A DNA stretch of 64,000 bases from Arenimonas oryziterrae DSM 21050 = YC6267 (GTDB taxonomy: Bacteria > Pseudomonadota > Gammaproteobacteria > Xanthomonadales > Xanthomonadaceae). Positions 42,073 through 53,081 of the stretch are shown in pieces. Position numbers and translations under genes: made by a program. Location: the NCBI RefSeq assembly GCF_000420545.1, contig NZ_ATVD01000001.1, positions 372,001-436,000 on the forward strand. The letters run 5' to 3'. Within the stretch, counting starts at the first letter, position 1, and each line of letters starts with the position of its first letter. The notes under the pieces are model-generated. The model saw nothing but the letters and a program-made list of their open reading frames with translations. It had not been told where the DNA came from and did no database searches.

Positions 42073-42740
42073 TGCTCGCGTCCTGGTTCCCGAATGTCGA
42101 CTGGGCCGAAATCGGCCAGGGCCTGCTCGACACGCTGACGATGCTGGGCGGCTCGCTGGTGCTGACGGCGCTGCTTGGTCTGCCGCTGGGCGTGCTGCTG
42201 TTCCTGACCAGCAAACGCCAGGCGCTCGAACAGCGTGGCTTCCATCTCGTACTGTCCTTGCTGGTGAACGTGCTGCGCTCGGTGCCCTTCATCATCCTCA
42301 TGATCCTGCTCATCCCGCTGACGAAAGCGATCATGGGTACCTCGCTCGGCGTGGCCGGCGCGATCGTGCCCCTGGTCATCGGCACGGCGCCGTTCTACGC
42401 CCGCCTGGTCGAGACCGCCCTGCGCGAGATCGACCGCGGCATCATCGAGGCCAGCCAGGCCATGGGCGCGACGACCGGCCAGATCGTTAGCAAGGTGCTG
42501 CTGCCTGAGGCACTGCCTGGCCTCGTGGCCGGCCTGACCGTGACCGCGATCGCCCTGGTCTCGTACACCGCGATGGGCGGCACGATCGGTTCCGGCGGTC
42601 TCGGCGATCTGGCCTATCGTTACGGCTACCAGCGGAACCAGAATGACGTCACCTTCGTGACCGTGGTGCTGCTGCTCGTGCTCGTGCAGGTCCTGCAACT
42701 CGTCGGCGACCGCCTGGTCGTCGCCTTCAGCCGTCGCTGA
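42072..42740 (+). CDS. metI: Methionine ABC transporter permease MetI
   Basis: 222-residue permease with five membrane helices and the EAA-type loop EASQAMGATTGQIVSKVLLPEALP near 134-157. MetI-specific features include RSVPFIILMILLIPLTKAIMGTSLG and the ending with GGLGDLAYRYGYQRNQNDV. It starts in the overlap with metN and is followed after 30 bp by metQ. Confidence 0.95.
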   Translation: MLASWFPNVDWAEIGQGLLDTLTMLGGSLVLTALLGLPLGVLLFLTSKRQALEQRGFHLVLSLLVNVLRSVPFIILMILLIPLTKAIMGTSLGVAGAIVPLVIGTAPFYARLVETALREIDRGIIEASQAMGATTGQIVSKVLLPEALPGLVAGLTVTAIALVSYTAMGGTIGSGGLGDLAYRYGYQRNQNDVTFVTVVLLLVLVQVLQLVGDRLVVAFSRR

Positions 42741-42770
42741 CCCCTCTACCGCCGTCTTCCGGAGCTCCCG

Positions 42771-43574
42771 ATGAAATCCCCGTTTGCCTTCGCCGCCCTC
42801 GCCCTGTCCCTGCTGCTCGCCGCGTGCTCGGGCAAGGGCGATGCCGGGCCGCAGGCGCAGCGCCTGAGCGTGGCCGCGACCGCCGTGCCGCATGCCGAGA
42901 TCCTCAAGTTCGTGCAGCCGATGCTGGCCAAACAGGGCGTCACCCTCGAAATCCGCGTGTTCAACGACTACATCCAGCCCAACGAGCAGGTCGCGCAGAA
43001 GCAGATCGACGTCAATTATTTCCAGACCGCGCCCTACTTGGGCGCGTTCAATCGCGACCACAAGACCGACCTCATCGAGGTCATTGGCGTGCACATCGAG
43101 CCGTTCGGCGGCTATTCGCAGCGTTTCAAGTCGCTGACCGATCTGCCGGTCGGTGCCGACGTGGTGATCCCCAGCGATCCGAGCAACAACAGCCGGGCCC
43201 TGATCCTGCTGCACAAGGCCGGCCTGATCACCCTGCGCGATCCGACCGACGCGCTGGCCACGCTCAAGGACATCACCGCCAATCCCAAGCAGCTGAAATT
43301 CCGCGAGCTGGAGGCGGCGATGCTGCCGCGCGTGCTCGACCAGGTCGACCTGGCGCTGATCAACACCAATTACGCGCTCGACGCGGGCCTGGATCCGACC
43401 CGGGACGCGCTGGTGATCGAGGACAGCAAGTCGCCGTACGTGAATTTCCTGGTCGCCCGCCCCGACAACAAGGACGATCCGCGCGTGCGCAAGCTCGCCT
43501 CCGCACTGACCAGCCCGGAGGTGCGCGAATTCATCCGCAGCAAGTACAAGGGTGCGGTGCTGCCGGCCTTCTGA
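42771..43574 (+). CDS. metQ: Methionine-binding lipoprotein MetQ
   Basis: 267-residue NLPA-family solute-binding lipoprotein with lipobox LLAAC (Cys19). The mature part has the family features [69 protein letters not shown] and [12 protein letters not shown]. It is anchored in the inner membrane, facing the periplasm, and delivers methionine to MetI. Last gene of metNIQ. Confidence 0.96.
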   Translation: MKSPFAFAALALSLLLAACSGKGDAGPQAQRLSVAATAVPHAEILKFVQPMLAKQGVTLEIRVFNDYIQPNEQVAQKQIDVNYFQTAPYLGAFNRDHKTDLIEVIGVHIEPFGGYSQRFKSLTDLPVGADVVIPSDPSNNSRALILLHKAGLITLRDPTDALATLKDITANPKQLKFRELEAAMLPRVLDQVDLALINTNYALDAGLDPTRDALVIEDSKSPYVNFLVARPDNKDDPRVRKLASALTSPEVREFIRSKYKGAVLPAF

Positions 43575-43585
43575 TCGGGCTTGCC

Positions 43586-43613
43586 GGCCCGGTCAATTCG
43601 CCCCGACCGGGCC
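43586..43613 (+). terminator. Hairpin after metQ
   Basis: The perfect 9-bp stem GGCCCGGTC/GACCGGGCC with a 10-nt loop lies 12 bp after the metQ stop. No T-run follows, so terminator activity is uncertain. A TAAACT hexamer (43622-43627) just after it could be the pyrH -10. Confidence 0.4.
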
Positions 43614-43656
43614 CAGTCGGCTAAACTCCCGCTGTTTGCCCACGCTGGAGCCCCGC

Positions 43657-44385
43657 ATGACCGACACGTCCATGAAGTACCGCCGCGTCCTGCTCAAGCT
43701 CTCCGGCGAGGCCCTGATGGGCAATGAGGACTACGGCATCGACCCGATCGTGATCAAGGCCCTGGCCGCCGAGATCATCGAGGTACAGAAGGCGGGCGTG
43801 CAGATCGGTCTGGTCATCGGCGGCGGCAACATCTTCCGCGGCGCCGGCCTGGCCGAAAGCGGCATGGACCGGGTCACCGGCGACCACATGGGCATGCTCG
43901 CGACCGTGATCAACGCCCTGGCCATGGCCGACGCGCTGGAAAAACTCGGCGCGTTCTCGCGCGTGATGAGCGCGATCAAGATCAACGAGGTCTGCGAGGA
44001 CTACATCCGCCGCCGCGCCGTGCGCCATCTCGAGAAGGGCCGCATCGCGATCTTCGCCGCCGGCACCGGCAACCCGTTCTTCACCACCGACTCCGCCGCC
44101 GCGCTGCGCGCGACCGAAATCGGCGCCGAGTTGCTGCTCAAGGCGACCAAGGTCGACGGCATCTACGATTCGGACCCGAAGAAGAATCCGGGCGCCAAGC
44201 GCTACGAACAGCTCAGTTACGACGACGTGATCGCGCGCAACCTGCAGGTCATGGACACCGCCGCGTTCGCGCTGTGCCGCGACAACTCCATCCCGCTGCG
44301 CATCTACGACATGATGCAGCCCGGCGCCCTGATGCGGATCCTGCGCGGCGAGCCGCTGGGCACCCTGGTACACGCCAAGGCCTGA
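43657..44385 (+). CDS. pyrH: UMP kinase
   Basis: Phosphorylates UMP to UDP for pyrimidine nucleotide supply. The 242-residue amino-acid-kinase fold protein has [53 protein letters not shown] and [16 protein letters not shown] chose ATG 43657 with GGAG 7 bp upstream; ATG 43672 is an alternative. rpsB and tsf, its usual upstream neighbours, are absent; metNIQ precedes it. Confidence 0.97.
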   Translation: MTDTSMKYRRVLLKLSGEALMGNEDYGIDPIVIKALAAEIIEVQKAGVQIGLVIGGGNIFRGAGLAESGMDRVTGDHMGMLATVINALAMADALEKLGAFSRVMSAIKINEVCEDYIRRRAVRHLEKGRIAIFAAGTGNPFFTTDSAAALRATEIGAELLLKATKVDGIYDSDPKKNPGAKRYEQLSYDDVIARNLQVMDTAAFALCRDNSIPLRIYDMMQPGALMRILRGEPLGTLVHAKA

Positions 44386-44404
44386 TCCGAGCGTCGTCGC
44401 CCCC

Positions 44405-44410
44405 TATAAT
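44405..44410 (+). promoter_or_regulatory. Candidate -10 element upstream of frr
   Basis: A perfect TATAAT lies 33 bp before the frr start in a GC-rich gap. No good -35 hexamer is visible at the right distance, so it may be a weak internal promoter for the frr-uppS-cdsA chain. Confidence 0.4.
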
Positions 44411-44443
44411 CCCTGCCATTCCAGACATTCCGCGGAGCCCGCG

Positions 44444-45001
44444 ATGATCAACGACATCAAGAAAGACGCCACCATCCGCATGACCAAGAGCGTCGACGCG
44501 CTCAAGCACGAGCTGTCGCTGCTGCGTACCGGTCGTGCCAGCACGGCGATCGTCGACCACATCCGGGTCAACTACTACGGTTCCGACATGCCGCTGTCGC
44601 AGGTCGCCACGGTCGCAGTCACCGACGCGCGCACGCTGACGATCACGCCCTGGGAAAAGCCCATGGTCGCGGCCGTCGAGAAAGCCATCATGGCCTCGAA
44701 CCTGGGCCTGACGCCGAATACCGCCGGCCAGGTCATCCGCATCAACCTGCCGCCGCTCACCGAAGAGCGCCGCAAGGAACTGACCAAGCACGTGCACCAC
44801 GAAGGCGAAAACGCCAAGGTCGCGATCCGCAACGTGCGCCGCGATGCGATCCAGCACGTCAAGGAACTGCTCAAGGACAAGAAGACGACCGAGGACGAGA
44901 CTCATCGCGCCGAGGACGAAATCCAGAAGCTCACCGACAAGTTCGTCAAGGATGTCGACGACACGGTGCGCGCCAAGGAGCAGGAACTGCTGGCGGTCTG
45001 A
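44444..45001 (+). CDS. frr: Ribosome recycling factor
   Basis: 185-residue factor that splits post-termination ribosomes with EF-G. The sequence follows the family throughout: MTKSVDALKHELSLLRTGRAS, VTDARTLTITPWEKPMV, LPPLTEERRKELTKHVHHEGENAKVAIRN and the C-terminal helix DKFVKDVDDTVRAKEQELL. An RBS CGGAG precedes the ATG. It is followed after 12 bp by uppS. Confidence 0.98.
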   Translation: MINDIKKDATIRMTKSVDALKHELSLLRTGRASTAIVDHIRVNYYGSDMPLSQVATVAVTDARTLTITPWEKPMVAAVEKAIMASNLGLTPNTAGQVIRINLPPLTEERRKELTKHVHHEGENAKVAIRNVRRDAIQHVKELLKDKKTTEDETHRAEDEIQKLTDKFVKDVDDTVRAKEQELLAV

Positions 45002-45013
45002 GGCGTCCGCCGC

Positions 45014-45757
45014 ATGAATTCCCTTCCTTCCCGAAAGCCGCGCCACCTGGCCATCATCATGGACGGCAACGGGCGCTGGGCCGAACGCCGCAACCGTCCG
45101 CGCACCCTGGGCCATCGGGCCGGCGTGCGCGCGGTGCAGGTGTGCCTGGAGTTCTGCCTGAGCGAAGGCATCGAGGCGCTGACCTTGTTCGCGTTCTCGA
45201 GCGAGAACTGGAAACGCCCCGCCGAGGAAGTCGGCGCGCTGATGAAACTGTTCCTGCGCATGCTCGACCACGAAGTCGAGGAATTGCATCGCCGCGGCGC
45301 GCGCATCGTCTTCATCGGCGACCGCCGCGGCTTCGCGCCGATGATCCAGGAAAAGATGGCGCTGACCGAAGCACTGACCGCCGGCAACCGCGCGATCACG
45401 CTCAATATCGCCGCCGGCTACGGCGGCCGCTGGGACATCGCGCAGGCCGCACGCCGGCTCGCGGCCGAAGTCGCCGCCGGCACGCTGCTGCCCGAGCAGA
45501 TCGACGAATCGCTGGTCGCCGCGCGCCTGTCGCTGGCCGACCAGCCCGAACCGGATCTGTTCATCCGCACCGGCGGTGATCTGCGCATTTCCAATTTCCT
45601 GCTGTGGCAACTGGCTTACACCGAGCTGTGGTTCACCGAAACCCTGTGGCCCGACCTCGATGTGACCACGCTGCGCCAGGCCGTCGATGATTTCTGCAAC
45701 CGCGAGCGCCGTTTCGGCCTGACCAGCGCGCAGGTCCGCCCCGGAGACGCTGCATGA
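45014..45757 (+). CDS. uppS: Undecaprenyl diphosphate synthase
   Basis: cis-prenyltransferase of 247 residues that makes the C55 lipid carrier for peptidoglycan and O-antigen. [13 protein letters not shown] holds catalytic Asp17; [14 protein letters not shown] and [28 protein letters not shown] are diagnostic. It overlaps cdsA by ATGA. The allylic substrate comes from IspA, whose gene starts at the right edge of the window. Confidence 0.97.
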   Translation: MNSLPSRKPRHLAIIMDGNGRWAERRNRPRTLGHRAGVRAVQVCLEFCLSEGIEALTLFAFSSENWKRPAEEVGALMKLFLRMLDHEVEELHRRGARIVFIGDRRGFAPMIQEKMALTEALTAGNRAITLNIAAGYGGRWDIAQAARRLAAEVAAGTLLPEQIDESLVAARLSLADQPEPDLFIRTGGDLRISNFLLWQLAYTELWFTETLWPDLDVTTLRQAVDDFCNRERRFGLTSAQVRPGDAA

Positions 45758-46578
45758 GCCGACGTACACGCATCCTCGCCGCCGTCGTGATGGCCCCCGT
45801 GGCCATCTGCGGTGTGCTCTTCCTGCCCACGCCCTGGCTCGCGCTGGCGATCGCCAGCCTGATGATGATCGGCCTGTGGGAATGGACCCTGCTCGCCGGC
45901 CTGACCGATCGCCTCGCGCGCATGGGCTACCTCGCCGCGAACGCCCTGCTCATGGCCGCCCTGATCTGGGGCTCGGGCCGCGGCCTGTTCACGCTCAAAC
46001 TCGCCAGCGTGTTCGGCGCCGCCTGGTGGCTGCTCGTGCTGGCCTGGCTCGCGCGATTCGATTTCGCCGCCGCCGACAATGCCGGCAACCGCGCGCTGAA
46101 ACTGCTCGCTGGCAGCCTGTGCATGATTCCGGCCTGGGCCGCGCTGTCCTGGCTGCATGCTTCCGCGCAGGGACCGGGCTGGGCGCTGTTCGCGATCGCG
46201 ATCGCCTGGGCGGCCGACACCGGCGCGTATTTCGCCGGCGTGCGCTTCGGCAAGCGCAAGCTGGCGCCGCGCATCAGCCCCGGAAAGAGCTGGGAAGGCG
46301 TGGTCGGCGGATTCCTCACCGCGATCGCGCTGGCCGTCGCCGTGACCCCGGCGTTCGGGCTGCCGTGGTCGAAACTGCCCGCGATGCTGCTGCTGACCCT
46401 CGTCACCACGATTTTCTCGGTCGTCGGCGACCTGTTCGAAAGCCTGCTCAAGCGCCATGCCGGCGCCAAGGATTCGAGCGACCTCATTCCGGGCCACGGC
46501 GGCCTGCTCGATCGCGTCGACAGCCTGCTCGCCGTCCTGCCCGTGTTCGTGGTGGGCAAGGTATGGCTGGGACTTTGA
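45754..46578 (+). CDS. cdsA: Phosphatidate cytidylyltransferase
   Basis: Multi-spanning enzyme of 274 residues making CDP-diacylglycerol for phospholipids. The C-terminal signature [20 protein letters not shown] (about 242-261) with preceding [13 protein letters not shown] is the CdsA family signature; the [29 protein letters not shown] loop is also present. About eight membrane helices. It overlaps both neighbours, uppS and dxr. Confidence 0.96.
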   Translation: MSRRTRILAAVVMAPVAICGVLFLPTPWLALAIASLMMIGLWEWTLLAGLTDRLARMGYLAANALLMAALIWGSGRGLFTLKLASVFGAAWWLLVLAWLARFDFAAADNAGNRALKLLAGSLCMIPAWAALSWLHASAQGPGWALFAIAIAWAADTGAYFAGVRFGKRKLAPRISPGKSWEGVVGGFLTAIALAVAVTPAFGLPWSKLPAMLLLTLVTTIFSVVGDLFESLLKRHAGAKDSSDLIPGHGGLLDRVDSLLAVLPVFVVGKVWLGL

Positions 46579-47759
46579 CCGCCCACCGACGCCGGATCGC
46601 GCTGCTCGGGGCCACGGGATCGATCGGCAGCTCGGCGCTGGACGTGATCGCGCGGCATCCGGACCGTTTCGAACTCGCCGCGCTGTCCGCGCATTCGCGC
46701 GTCGACGACCTGGTGGCGCTGTGCGAACGCTTCCGTCCTGCCGTGGCGGTGATTGCCAATGAGGCCGGCCATGCCGCCCTGCGCGACGGTCTCGCCGCGC
46801 GCGGCCTGGCGACCGAAGCACGCGCCGGCGAGGCGGCCCTCGACGCGATCGCCGCCGATCCCGACAGCGATACCGTCATCGCCGCGATCGTCGGTGCCGC
46901 CGGCGTGTCCTCGACCCTGGCTGCCGCGCGCGCGGGCAAGCGCCTGTTGCTGGCCAACAAGGAATCGGTGGTGCTCGCGGGCAGTGTGCTCATGCGCACC
47001 GCCGCAGCGCACGGCGCCTGTATCCTGCCGATCGACAGCGAACACAACGCGATTTTCCAGTGCCTGCCCGCCGATGGCGGCCGCGGCGGCGTGCGTCGTC
47101 TGCTGTTGACTGCGTCGGGTGGCCCGTTCCGCGGACGCTCCCGCGAGTCCCTGCGTCTCATCACGCCCGACGAAGCCTGCGCGCATCCGAACTGGGTCAT
47201 GGGCCGCAAGATTTCGGTCGATTCGGCGACGCTGATGAACAAGGGCCTGGAAGTCATCGAGGCGCATCATCTGTTCGGCCTGCCGCCAGAGCGCATCGAG
47301 GTCGTGGTGCATCCGCAAAGCGTCATCCATTCCCTGGTCGACTATGTCGATGGCTCGGTGCTCGCGCAGTTGGGCAATCCCGATATGCGCACCGCCCTGG
47401 CCTACGGCCTGGCTTGGCCCGAGCGCATCGATTCGGGCGTGGCAGCGCTCGATTTGGCCGCGCTGGCGCGTTTCGATTTTTCCGCGCCCGATCCCGATGC
47501 CTTTCCCTGCCTCGGTCTGGCCTATGCCGCCCTGCGGGAAGGCGGAACCGCGCCAGCGATCCTCAATGCCGCCAACGAAGTCGCGGTTGCCGCTTTCCTC
47601 GCCGGTCGCCTGCCCTTCCTCGGCATCTCGGCGCTCATCGAAGCGACTCTCGCGACCGTGGCGGCGGAACCTGCGGACGATCTGGCTGTCCTACTCGCCA
47701 CAGACGGCGAAGCACGCCGCAAGGCCGGGGAATTGTTGAGCAGGATGGCTACCGCATGA
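46563..47759 (+). CDS. dxr: 1-deoxy-D-xylulose 5-phosphate reductoisomerase
   Basis: NADPH-dependent enzyme of the MEP isoprenoid pathway, 398 residues. The N-terminal NADPH site is [18 protein letters not shown]; then come [26 protein letters not shown] (metal/substrate Glu), [10 protein letters not shown], and [32 protein letters not shown] chose ATG 46563, inside the cdsA end (16-bp overlap); a TTG at 46575 is possible. It feeds ispA and uppS. Confidence 0.96.
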   Translation: MAGTLTAHRRRIALLGATGSIGSSALDVIARHPDRFELAALSAHSRVDDLVALCERFRPAVAVIANEAGHAALRDGLAARGLATEARAGEAALDAIAADPDSDTVIAAIVGAAGVSSTLAAARAGKRLLLANKESVVLAGSVLMRTAAAHGACILPIDSEHNAIFQCLPADGGRGGVRRLLLTASGGPFRGRSRESLRLITPDEACAHPNWVMGRKISVDSATLMNKGLEVIEAHHLFGLPPERIEVVVHPQSVIHSLVDYVDGSVLAQLGNPDMRTALAYGLAWPERIDSGVAALDLAALARFDFSAPDPDAFPCLGLAYAALREGGTAPAILNAANEVAVAAFLAGRLPFLGISALIEATLATVAAEPADDLAVLLATDGEARRKAGELLSRMATA

Positions 47760-49090
47760 CCGCGTTCCTCAGCGCGCTGTTCTGGTTCGTGGTGACGCTT
47801 GGCGTCCTCGTGACCTTCCATGAATTCGGCCATTTCTGGGTCGCGCGCCGCTGCGGCGTCAAGGTCGTGCGCTTCTCGGTCGGCTTCGGTCGCGCCCTGT
47901 GGTCGCGCAAGGCCAAGGACGGCACGGAATACCAGCTCGCGATGCTGCCGCTGGGCGGCTACGTAAAAATGCTCGACGAGCGCGAGGACGAGGTCGCGCC
48001 GGCCGACCGGGATGCCGCGTTCAACCGCCAGCACGTGCTCAAACGCATCGCGATCGTTTTGGCCGGCCCGATGGCCAATCTGATCCTGTGCGTGGCCCTG
48101 CTCTGGAGCGCCTACCTGATCGGCGTGCCCGAACTCGCCCCCGTGGTCGGCCAGACCCGGGGCATCGCCGCCGATTCGGGCCTGCGCGAGGGTGACCGCA
48201 TCCTTCGCGTCGGCGACCAGGCGACGGGCAGCTGGGACGAGGTGATCACGCCCTTGTTCCTTGCGGCCGTCGACCGCCGGGCCCTGCCGCTGGAAGTCCG
48301 GGATGCCTCAGGTGTCGTGCACCAGCGCCGCCTCGCCCTGGACCGCCTGCCCGCCGATTTCGACCAGGCACGCCTGCTCGAGGTCATGGGCCTGATCCCC
48401 TCGGCCGCCCAGGACGGGCCGACCGTCGGCCTGGTACTGGACGGCAGCGCCGCGCGCGGCGTGCTCCTGCCCGGCGACGTGATCCTGAGCCTCAACGACC
48501 AGCCCATCGCCCGTTTCAGCGCGATCAAGCCCCTGATGCAGAAGTTTTCTGCGCAAGGCCAGCCGGTCCGGGTGGTCTACCGGCGCGGCGAGGCCGTCGC
48601 CCAGGCGACGATCAGCCCGAAACTGAGCGAAATCGAAGGCAAGTCGGTATGGTTGCTGGGTATCGGCCCGGTAACCCACGTCCAGGTGACGCGCTATGCC
48701 CTGCTCCCGGCCCTCCAGGCCGCGCTGCAGATGACCGGCATCAAGACGCGGGAAACGCTGGGCGTGCTGGCCCGACTGGTCAGCGGCAAGGCCTCGCCCA
48801 AGAACCTCTCCGGCGCCATCGGAATCGCCCAGGCGGCCAAGGCCGAGGCCAGCGGCGGGGCCGGAAGGCTGCTTTTGTTCATGGCCAGCCTGTCGCTGAT
48901 GCTGTGCATTCTCAACCTGCTGCCCATCCCGGTCTTGGATGGGGGGCACCTGCTGTATTACCTTATCGAACTTGTTTCGGGTCGCCCGGTCAGTGAAAGC
49001 GTCATGGTTGCAGGTCAGTACGCCGGTCTGGCGGTATTGGCCGGATTGATCATCCTGGCCAACTTCAACGATCTGCTCCGGTCTTTCTAA
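47756..49090 (+). CDS. rseP: Site-2 zinc metalloprotease RseP
   Basis: Intramembrane protease of 444 residues that completes RseA cleavage in the sigma-E envelope stress response. The zinc motif is HEFGH (22-26) in the first helix; LDGGHLLYY near the C terminus gives the third ligand. Two PDZ-like domains lie between ([14 protein letters not shown] near 145-160 and [17 protein letters not shown] near 237-253). It starts in the ATGA overlap with dxr and precedes bamA. Confidence 0.96.
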   Translation: MTAFLSALFWFVVTLGVLVTFHEFGHFWVARRCGVKVVRFSVGFGRALWSRKAKDGTEYQLAMLPLGGYVKMLDEREDEVAPADRDAAFNRQHVLKRIAIVLAGPMANLILCVALLWSAYLIGVPELAPVVGQTRGIAADSGLREGDRILRVGDQATGSWDEVITPLFLAAVDRRALPLEVRDASGVVHQRRLALDRLPADFDQARLLEVMGLIPSAAQDGPTVGLVLDGSAARGVLLPGDVILSLNDQPIARFSAIKPLMQKFSAQGQPVRVVYRRGEAVAQATISPKLSEIEGKSVWLLGIGPVTHVQVTRYALLPALQAALQMTGIKTRETLGVLARLVSGKASPKNLSGAIGIAQAAKAEASGGAGRLLLFMASLSLMLCILNLLPIPVLDGGHLLYYLIELVSGRPVSESVMVAGQYAGLAVLAGLIILANFNDLLRSF

Positions 49091-49128
49091 AACCCTTCTC
49101 GGCGCCCTTGCGCCACCAATCTGGATTG

Positions 49129-51555
49129 ATGATGACGCGCCCCACCGCACGCCGCCGCCTCTTGAGCCTCGCCCTCGCCGTTGCCCTGTCGGGTCCGGTC
49201 GCCGCACAGAATTTCGAGGCCTTCACGGTTTCGGACATCCGCGTCGACGGCCTGCAGCGCATCTCCGCCGGCACCGTCTTCACCTACCTGCCGGTGGAAA
49301 AAGGCGATGTCGTCGACCGCAACCGCTCCACCGAAGCGATTCGCGCGCTGTTCCGCACCGGCTTCTTCAGCGACGTCAAACTCGAGCGCCAGGGCGAAAT
49401 CCTTGTCGTCACGGTTGTCGAGCGTCCCGCGATCAACACCATCAAGCTCGAGGGCAACAAGGAACTGAAGACCGACGAGGTGCTCAAGGGCCTCAAGGGC
49501 ATCGGCCTGAGCGAAGGCGAAACCTACAACCCGCTCAACCTCGACCGCGTCACCCAGGAACTGACCCGCCAGTACAACAACCGCGGCAAGTACAGCGTCA
49601 CGATCGAGCCCGTGGTCACCCAGCTCGACCGCAACCGCGTCGACCTGCTGATCCGCATCGTCGAAGGCAAGCCGGCCAAGATCCGCGACATCAACATCGT
49701 CGGCAACAACCTGTATCCGGACTCCGAGATCCAGGACGGTTGGGAATCGAGCACCAGCAACTGGCTGTCGTGGTATCGCAAGAACGACCAGTACTCGCGC
49801 GAGAAGCTGTCGGGCGACCTGGAAAAACTGTCCGACTTCTACCTCAATCGCGGCTTCGTCGACTTCAATGTCGAATCGACCCAGATCGCGATCAGTCCGA
49901 CCAAAGAGGACATGTACATCACCGCCAACGTCAGCGAAGGCGAGAAGTACAAGATTTCCGAGGTCAAGGTGTCCGGCGACACGATCATTCCGGTCGAGCG
50001 CGTCGAACAGCTCGTGGTGGTCAAGCCGGGTCAGTTCTTCTCGCGCGCCCTGCTCGAGCTCACGACCGACTCCATCTCCACGATGCTGTCCAACATCGGC
50101 TACGCGTTTGCCGAAGTGAACCCGGTGCCGGAAATCAATCGCGAAGATCACACCGTCGCGCTGAATTTCGTGGTCAACCCCGGTCCGCGCGTGCAGGTCC
50201 GCCGCGTAATCTTCAAGGGCAACGTGTCCACGGCCGACGAAGTGCTGCGTCGCGAAATGCGCCAGTTCGAGAACACCTGGTACTCGCAGGCCGCGCTCGA
50301 CCGCTCGAAGATCCGCCTGCAGCGTCTGGGCTTCTTCGAGACGGTGGAAGTGGAAACCCCGCAGGTCGCCGGCAAGAAAGACCAGGTCGACGTCGTCATC
50401 ACGGTCAAGGAGCGCAACGCCGGCACCTTCGTGTTCGGCATCGGCTACTCGCAGCTGGGCGGCATCATCACCAGCGTGCAGCTGCAGCAGAACAATTTCC
50501 TCGGCACCGGCAACCGCTTCGGCATCGGCCTGTCCAAGAACGACTACTCGACCAGCCTCAACTTCTCCTACGTCGATCCGTACTTCACCGACGACGGCGT
50601 CAGCGTGGGCTACAACGTCAGCTACAGCGACTACGACCAGTCGACGACCTCGACCGCGCGCTACTCGGCCGGCAACGCCGCCGGCGAAGCCACGTTCGGC
50701 ATCCCGCTGTCGGAAAACACCTCGGTCAGCTTCTCGCTGGGCATCTATCGCAACAAGATCACCACGACCGACAACGTCACGCCGCGGCAGATCACCGACT
50801 ACCTGATCGAGACCCTCGGCGACCGTCAGCGTTACCCCGATTCGACCATCGTCTATGACGATGACGCGAACCCGGTGACGCCCGATGTCACCCTGGTCAT
50901 CCCGGGCCCGAACCGCCAGTGGGTGGTCAATGCCTGGACGCTGAAGGCCGGCTGGGCGCTCGATACGCGCAACAGCTACATCTTCCCGAGCCGCGGCACG
51001 CTGCATCGCCTGAGCGGTGAAATCGCCCTGCCCGGCAGCGACCTGACCTACTACAGCATCAACTACTCGTTCGAGAACTATCGTCCGCTGGGTCGCTACC
51101 TGATCCTCAAGACCGGTCTGGAACTGGGCTATGGCGACAGCTACGGCGACACCGGCAATGCCGGCCTGCCGTTCTTCAAGAACTACTACGCCGGCGGCCC
51201 CGGCTCGGTGCGCGGTTTCGTGGCCAATACGCTCGGCCCGCTGGATACGACCTCGTACTACTACCGCGAACCGCAGCCGCTGGGCGGTCCGATCAAGACG
51301 ATCGGCACGTTCGAGTTCTACTTCCCGCGCCTGCTCGACAGTCCGTCGGCGCGTCTGTCGACCTTCGTCGACTACGGCAACGTGTTCGACAACAACGATC
51401 GCTTCTCGCTGAGCAAGTTCCGCGTGACCGCGGGCGTTGCACTGCAGTGGCAGTCGCCGATGGGCCCGATCACGATCAGCTACGCGATGCCGATCCGCAA
51501 GGAAGACGGCGACCAGATCGAACGACTGCAGTTCACCTTCGGCCAGCAGTACTAA
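49129..51555 (+). CDS. bamA: Outer membrane protein assembly factor BamA
   Basis: Essential Omp85 insertase, 808 residues: a signal peptide (to about 26, PVAAQ), five POTRA domains (about 28-430) and a C-terminal 16-strand barrel that includes the VRGF motif in GGPGSVRGFVANTLGP and ends IERLQFTFGQQY. I chose the ATG at 49129; a second ATG follows at once. It folds outer-membrane proteins, probably including the porin-like protein at 26 kb. The usual next gene, skp, is missing; lpxD follows directly. Confidence 0.96.
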   Translation: MMTRPTARRRLLSLALAVALSGPVAAQNFEAFTVSDIRVDGLQRISAGTVFTYLPVEKGDVVDRNRSTEAIRALFRTGFFSDVKLERQGEILVVTVVERPAINTIKLEGNKELKTDEVLKGLKGIGLSEGETYNPLNLDRVTQELTRQYNNRGKYSVTIEPVVTQLDRNRVDLLIRIVEGKPAKIRDINIVGNNLYPDSEIQDGWESSTSNWLSWYRKNDQYSREKLSGDLEKLSDFYLNRGFVDFNVESTQIAISPTKEDMYITANVSEGEKYKISEVKVSGDTIIPVERVEQLVVVKPGQFFSRALLELTTDSISTMLSNIGYAFAEVNPVPEINREDHTVALNFVVNPGPRVQVRRVIFKGNVSTADEVLRREMRQFENTWYSQAALDRSKIRLQRLGFFETVEVETPQVAGKKDQVDVVITVKERNAGTFVFGIGYSQLGGIITSVQLQQNNFLGTGNRFGIGLSKNDYSTSLNFSYVDPYFTDDGVSVGYNVSYSDYDQSTTSTARYSAGNAAGEATFGIPLSENTSVSFSLGIYRNKITTTDNVTPRQITDYLIETLGDRQRYPDSTIVYDDDANPVTPDVTLVIPGPNRQWVVNAWTLKAGWALDTRNSYIFPSRGTLHRLSGEIALPGSDLTYYSINYSFENYRPLGRYLILKTGLELGYGDSYGDTGNAGLPFFKNYYAGGPGSVRGFVANTLGPLDTTSYYYREPQPLGGPIKTIGTFEFYFPRLLDSPSARLSTFVDYGNVFDNNDRFSLSKFRVTAGVALQWQSPMGPITISYAMPIRKEDGDQIERLQFTFGQQY

Positions 51556-51577
51556 GCGCACGAACGCGGGAGAGGTC

Positions 51578-52612
51578 ATGATCCATCGCCTCTCGCAGAT
51601 CGCCGAGCGCTACTCGCTGGAGTTCAGGGGCGACGGCGATGCCGCCATTGGCGGCGTCGCCACCCTGGAAAACGCGCAGGCCGGCCAGCTGGCCTTCCTC
51701 GCCAATCCCCTCTACCGGCAACAGCTCGCCGCGACCGCGGCGGGCGCGGTCGTGCTGCGCGCGGCCGATGCCGAGCACTGCCCGGTGCCCTGCCTGATCG
51801 CCAAGGATCCCTACGTGGCGTTCGCCAAGATCGCCGCCCTGTTCGAACCCGAACCGGTACGCACGGCCGGCATCCATGCCTCGGCAGTGATCGCGGCGGA
51901 CGCCGTTGTCGCCGACAGCGCCAGCATCGGCGCGTTCGTCAGCATCGGCGCGCGTTCGCGCATCGACGCCGGCGCGATCGTCGGCCCTGGTTGCGTGGTT
52001 GGCGATGACTGCGTGGTCGGCGCCGGCAGCGAACTCGTGGCGCGCGTCACCCTGGTCACGCGCGTGCGCCTGGGCCAGCGCGTGCGTGTGCATCCGGGCG
52101 CGGTGCTCGGCGCGGACGGCTTCGGACTGGCGATGGATGCCGGCCACTGGATCAAGGTGCCGCAGTTAGGCGGCGTCGTGGTCGGCGACGACAGCGAGAT
52201 CGGCGCCAATACCTGCATCGACCGCGGCGCCCTCGAAGACACCGTACTCGAGGAAGACGTGCGCCTCGACAACCAGATCCAGATCGGCCACAACGTGCGC
52301 GTCGGCGCCCATACCGCCATGGCCGGCTGCGTCGCCGTGGCCGGCTCGACGAAAATCGGCCGCTACTGCCTGATCGGCGGCGGCGCCGGCATCGTCGGCC
52401 ACCTGAAGATCTGCGACAAGGTCCTGGTCACGGCGATGTCCCTGGTCACCCATTCGATTTCCGAGCCCGGCGAATATTCGTCCGGCACGCCGATCCAGCC
52501 CAGCCGCGACTGGCGCCGGAATGCGGCCCGCTTCAAGCATCTCGACGAGCTCGCGCGTAAAATCGGCCCCCACAAGACCGGTGCCCCGCTCCCGGCCAAG
52601 GAAGAAGAATGA
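51578..52612 (+). CDS. lpxD: UDP-3-O-acyl-glucosamine N-acyltransferase LpxD
   Basis: Third step of lipid A synthesis. The 344-residue protein has an N-terminal uridine-binding domain (about 1-100) and a left-handed beta-helix of hexapeptide repeats ([20 protein letters not shown] onward), with the catalytic-His region [39 protein letters not shown]. It overlaps fabZ as ATGA. The C-terminal part ends KIGPHKTG-type helix. Confidence 0.97.
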   Translation: MIHRLSQIAERYSLEFRGDGDAAIGGVATLENAQAGQLAFLANPLYRQQLAATAAGAVVLRAADAEHCPVPCLIAKDPYVAFAKIAALFEPEPVRTAGIHASAVIAADAVVADSASIGAFVSIGARSRIDAGAIVGPGCVVGDDCVVGAGSELVARVTLVTRVRLGQRVRVHPGAVLGADGFGLAMDAGHWIKVPQLGGVVVGDDSEIGANTCIDRGALEDTVLEEDVRLDNQIQIGHNVRVGAHTAMAGCVAVAGSTKIGRYCLIGGGAGIVGHLKICDKVLVTAMSLVTHSISEPGEYSSGTPIQPSRDWRRNAARFKHLDELARKIGPHKTGAPLPAKEEE

Positions 52613-53079
52613 CTGCTGCCTCCGTCGCGTTGCCCGTGGATGTCACCCGCATCCAGGCCCTGCTGCCGCACCGCTATCCGTTCCTGCTGGTGGACCGCGT
52701 GGTCGAGCTCGAAGCGCACAAGCGCATCCGCGCGATCAAGAACGTGAGCGTCAACGAGCCGTTCTTCCAGGGCCATTTCCCCGGCCACCCGGTCATGCCA
52801 GGCGTGCTCGTCATCGAGGCGCTGGCGCAGGCCGGCGGCCTGTTGACGCAGTTGTCCCTCATCGCCGACGGCGCCACCGAGAAACAGGAAAAGCTGTTCT
52901 ACCTGGTCAAGGTCGACAACGCGCGCTTCTCCAAGATGGTCGTGCCCGGCGACGTGCTCGAACTCGAGGTCTCGCTCAAGCGCGTGATCCGCAACATGGC
53001 CATGTACGACTGCGTCGCCAGCGTGGACGGCAAGGAAGTCGCGCGCGCCGACATCCTCTGCGCCGAAGGCAAGGCCTGA
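52609..53079 (+). CDS. fabZ: 3-hydroxyacyl-[ACP] dehydratase FabZ
   Basis: Hot-dog fold dehydratase of fatty acid elongation, 156 residues. [17 protein letters not shown] with the active-site His and [28 protein letters not shown] with the catalytic Glu are intact. It is within the lpx cluster because its substrate, 3-hydroxyacyl-ACP, is shared with LpxA and LpxD. It is separated from lpxA by 2 bp. Confidence 0.98.
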   Translation: MTAASVALPVDVTRIQALLPHRYPFLLVDRVVELEAHKRIRAIKNVSVNEPFFQGHFPGHPVMPGVLVIEALAQAGGLLTQLSLIADGATEKQEKLFYLVKVDNARFSKMVVPGDVLELEVSLKRVIRNMAMYDCVASVDGKEVARADILCAEGKA

Positions 53080-53081
53080 GC

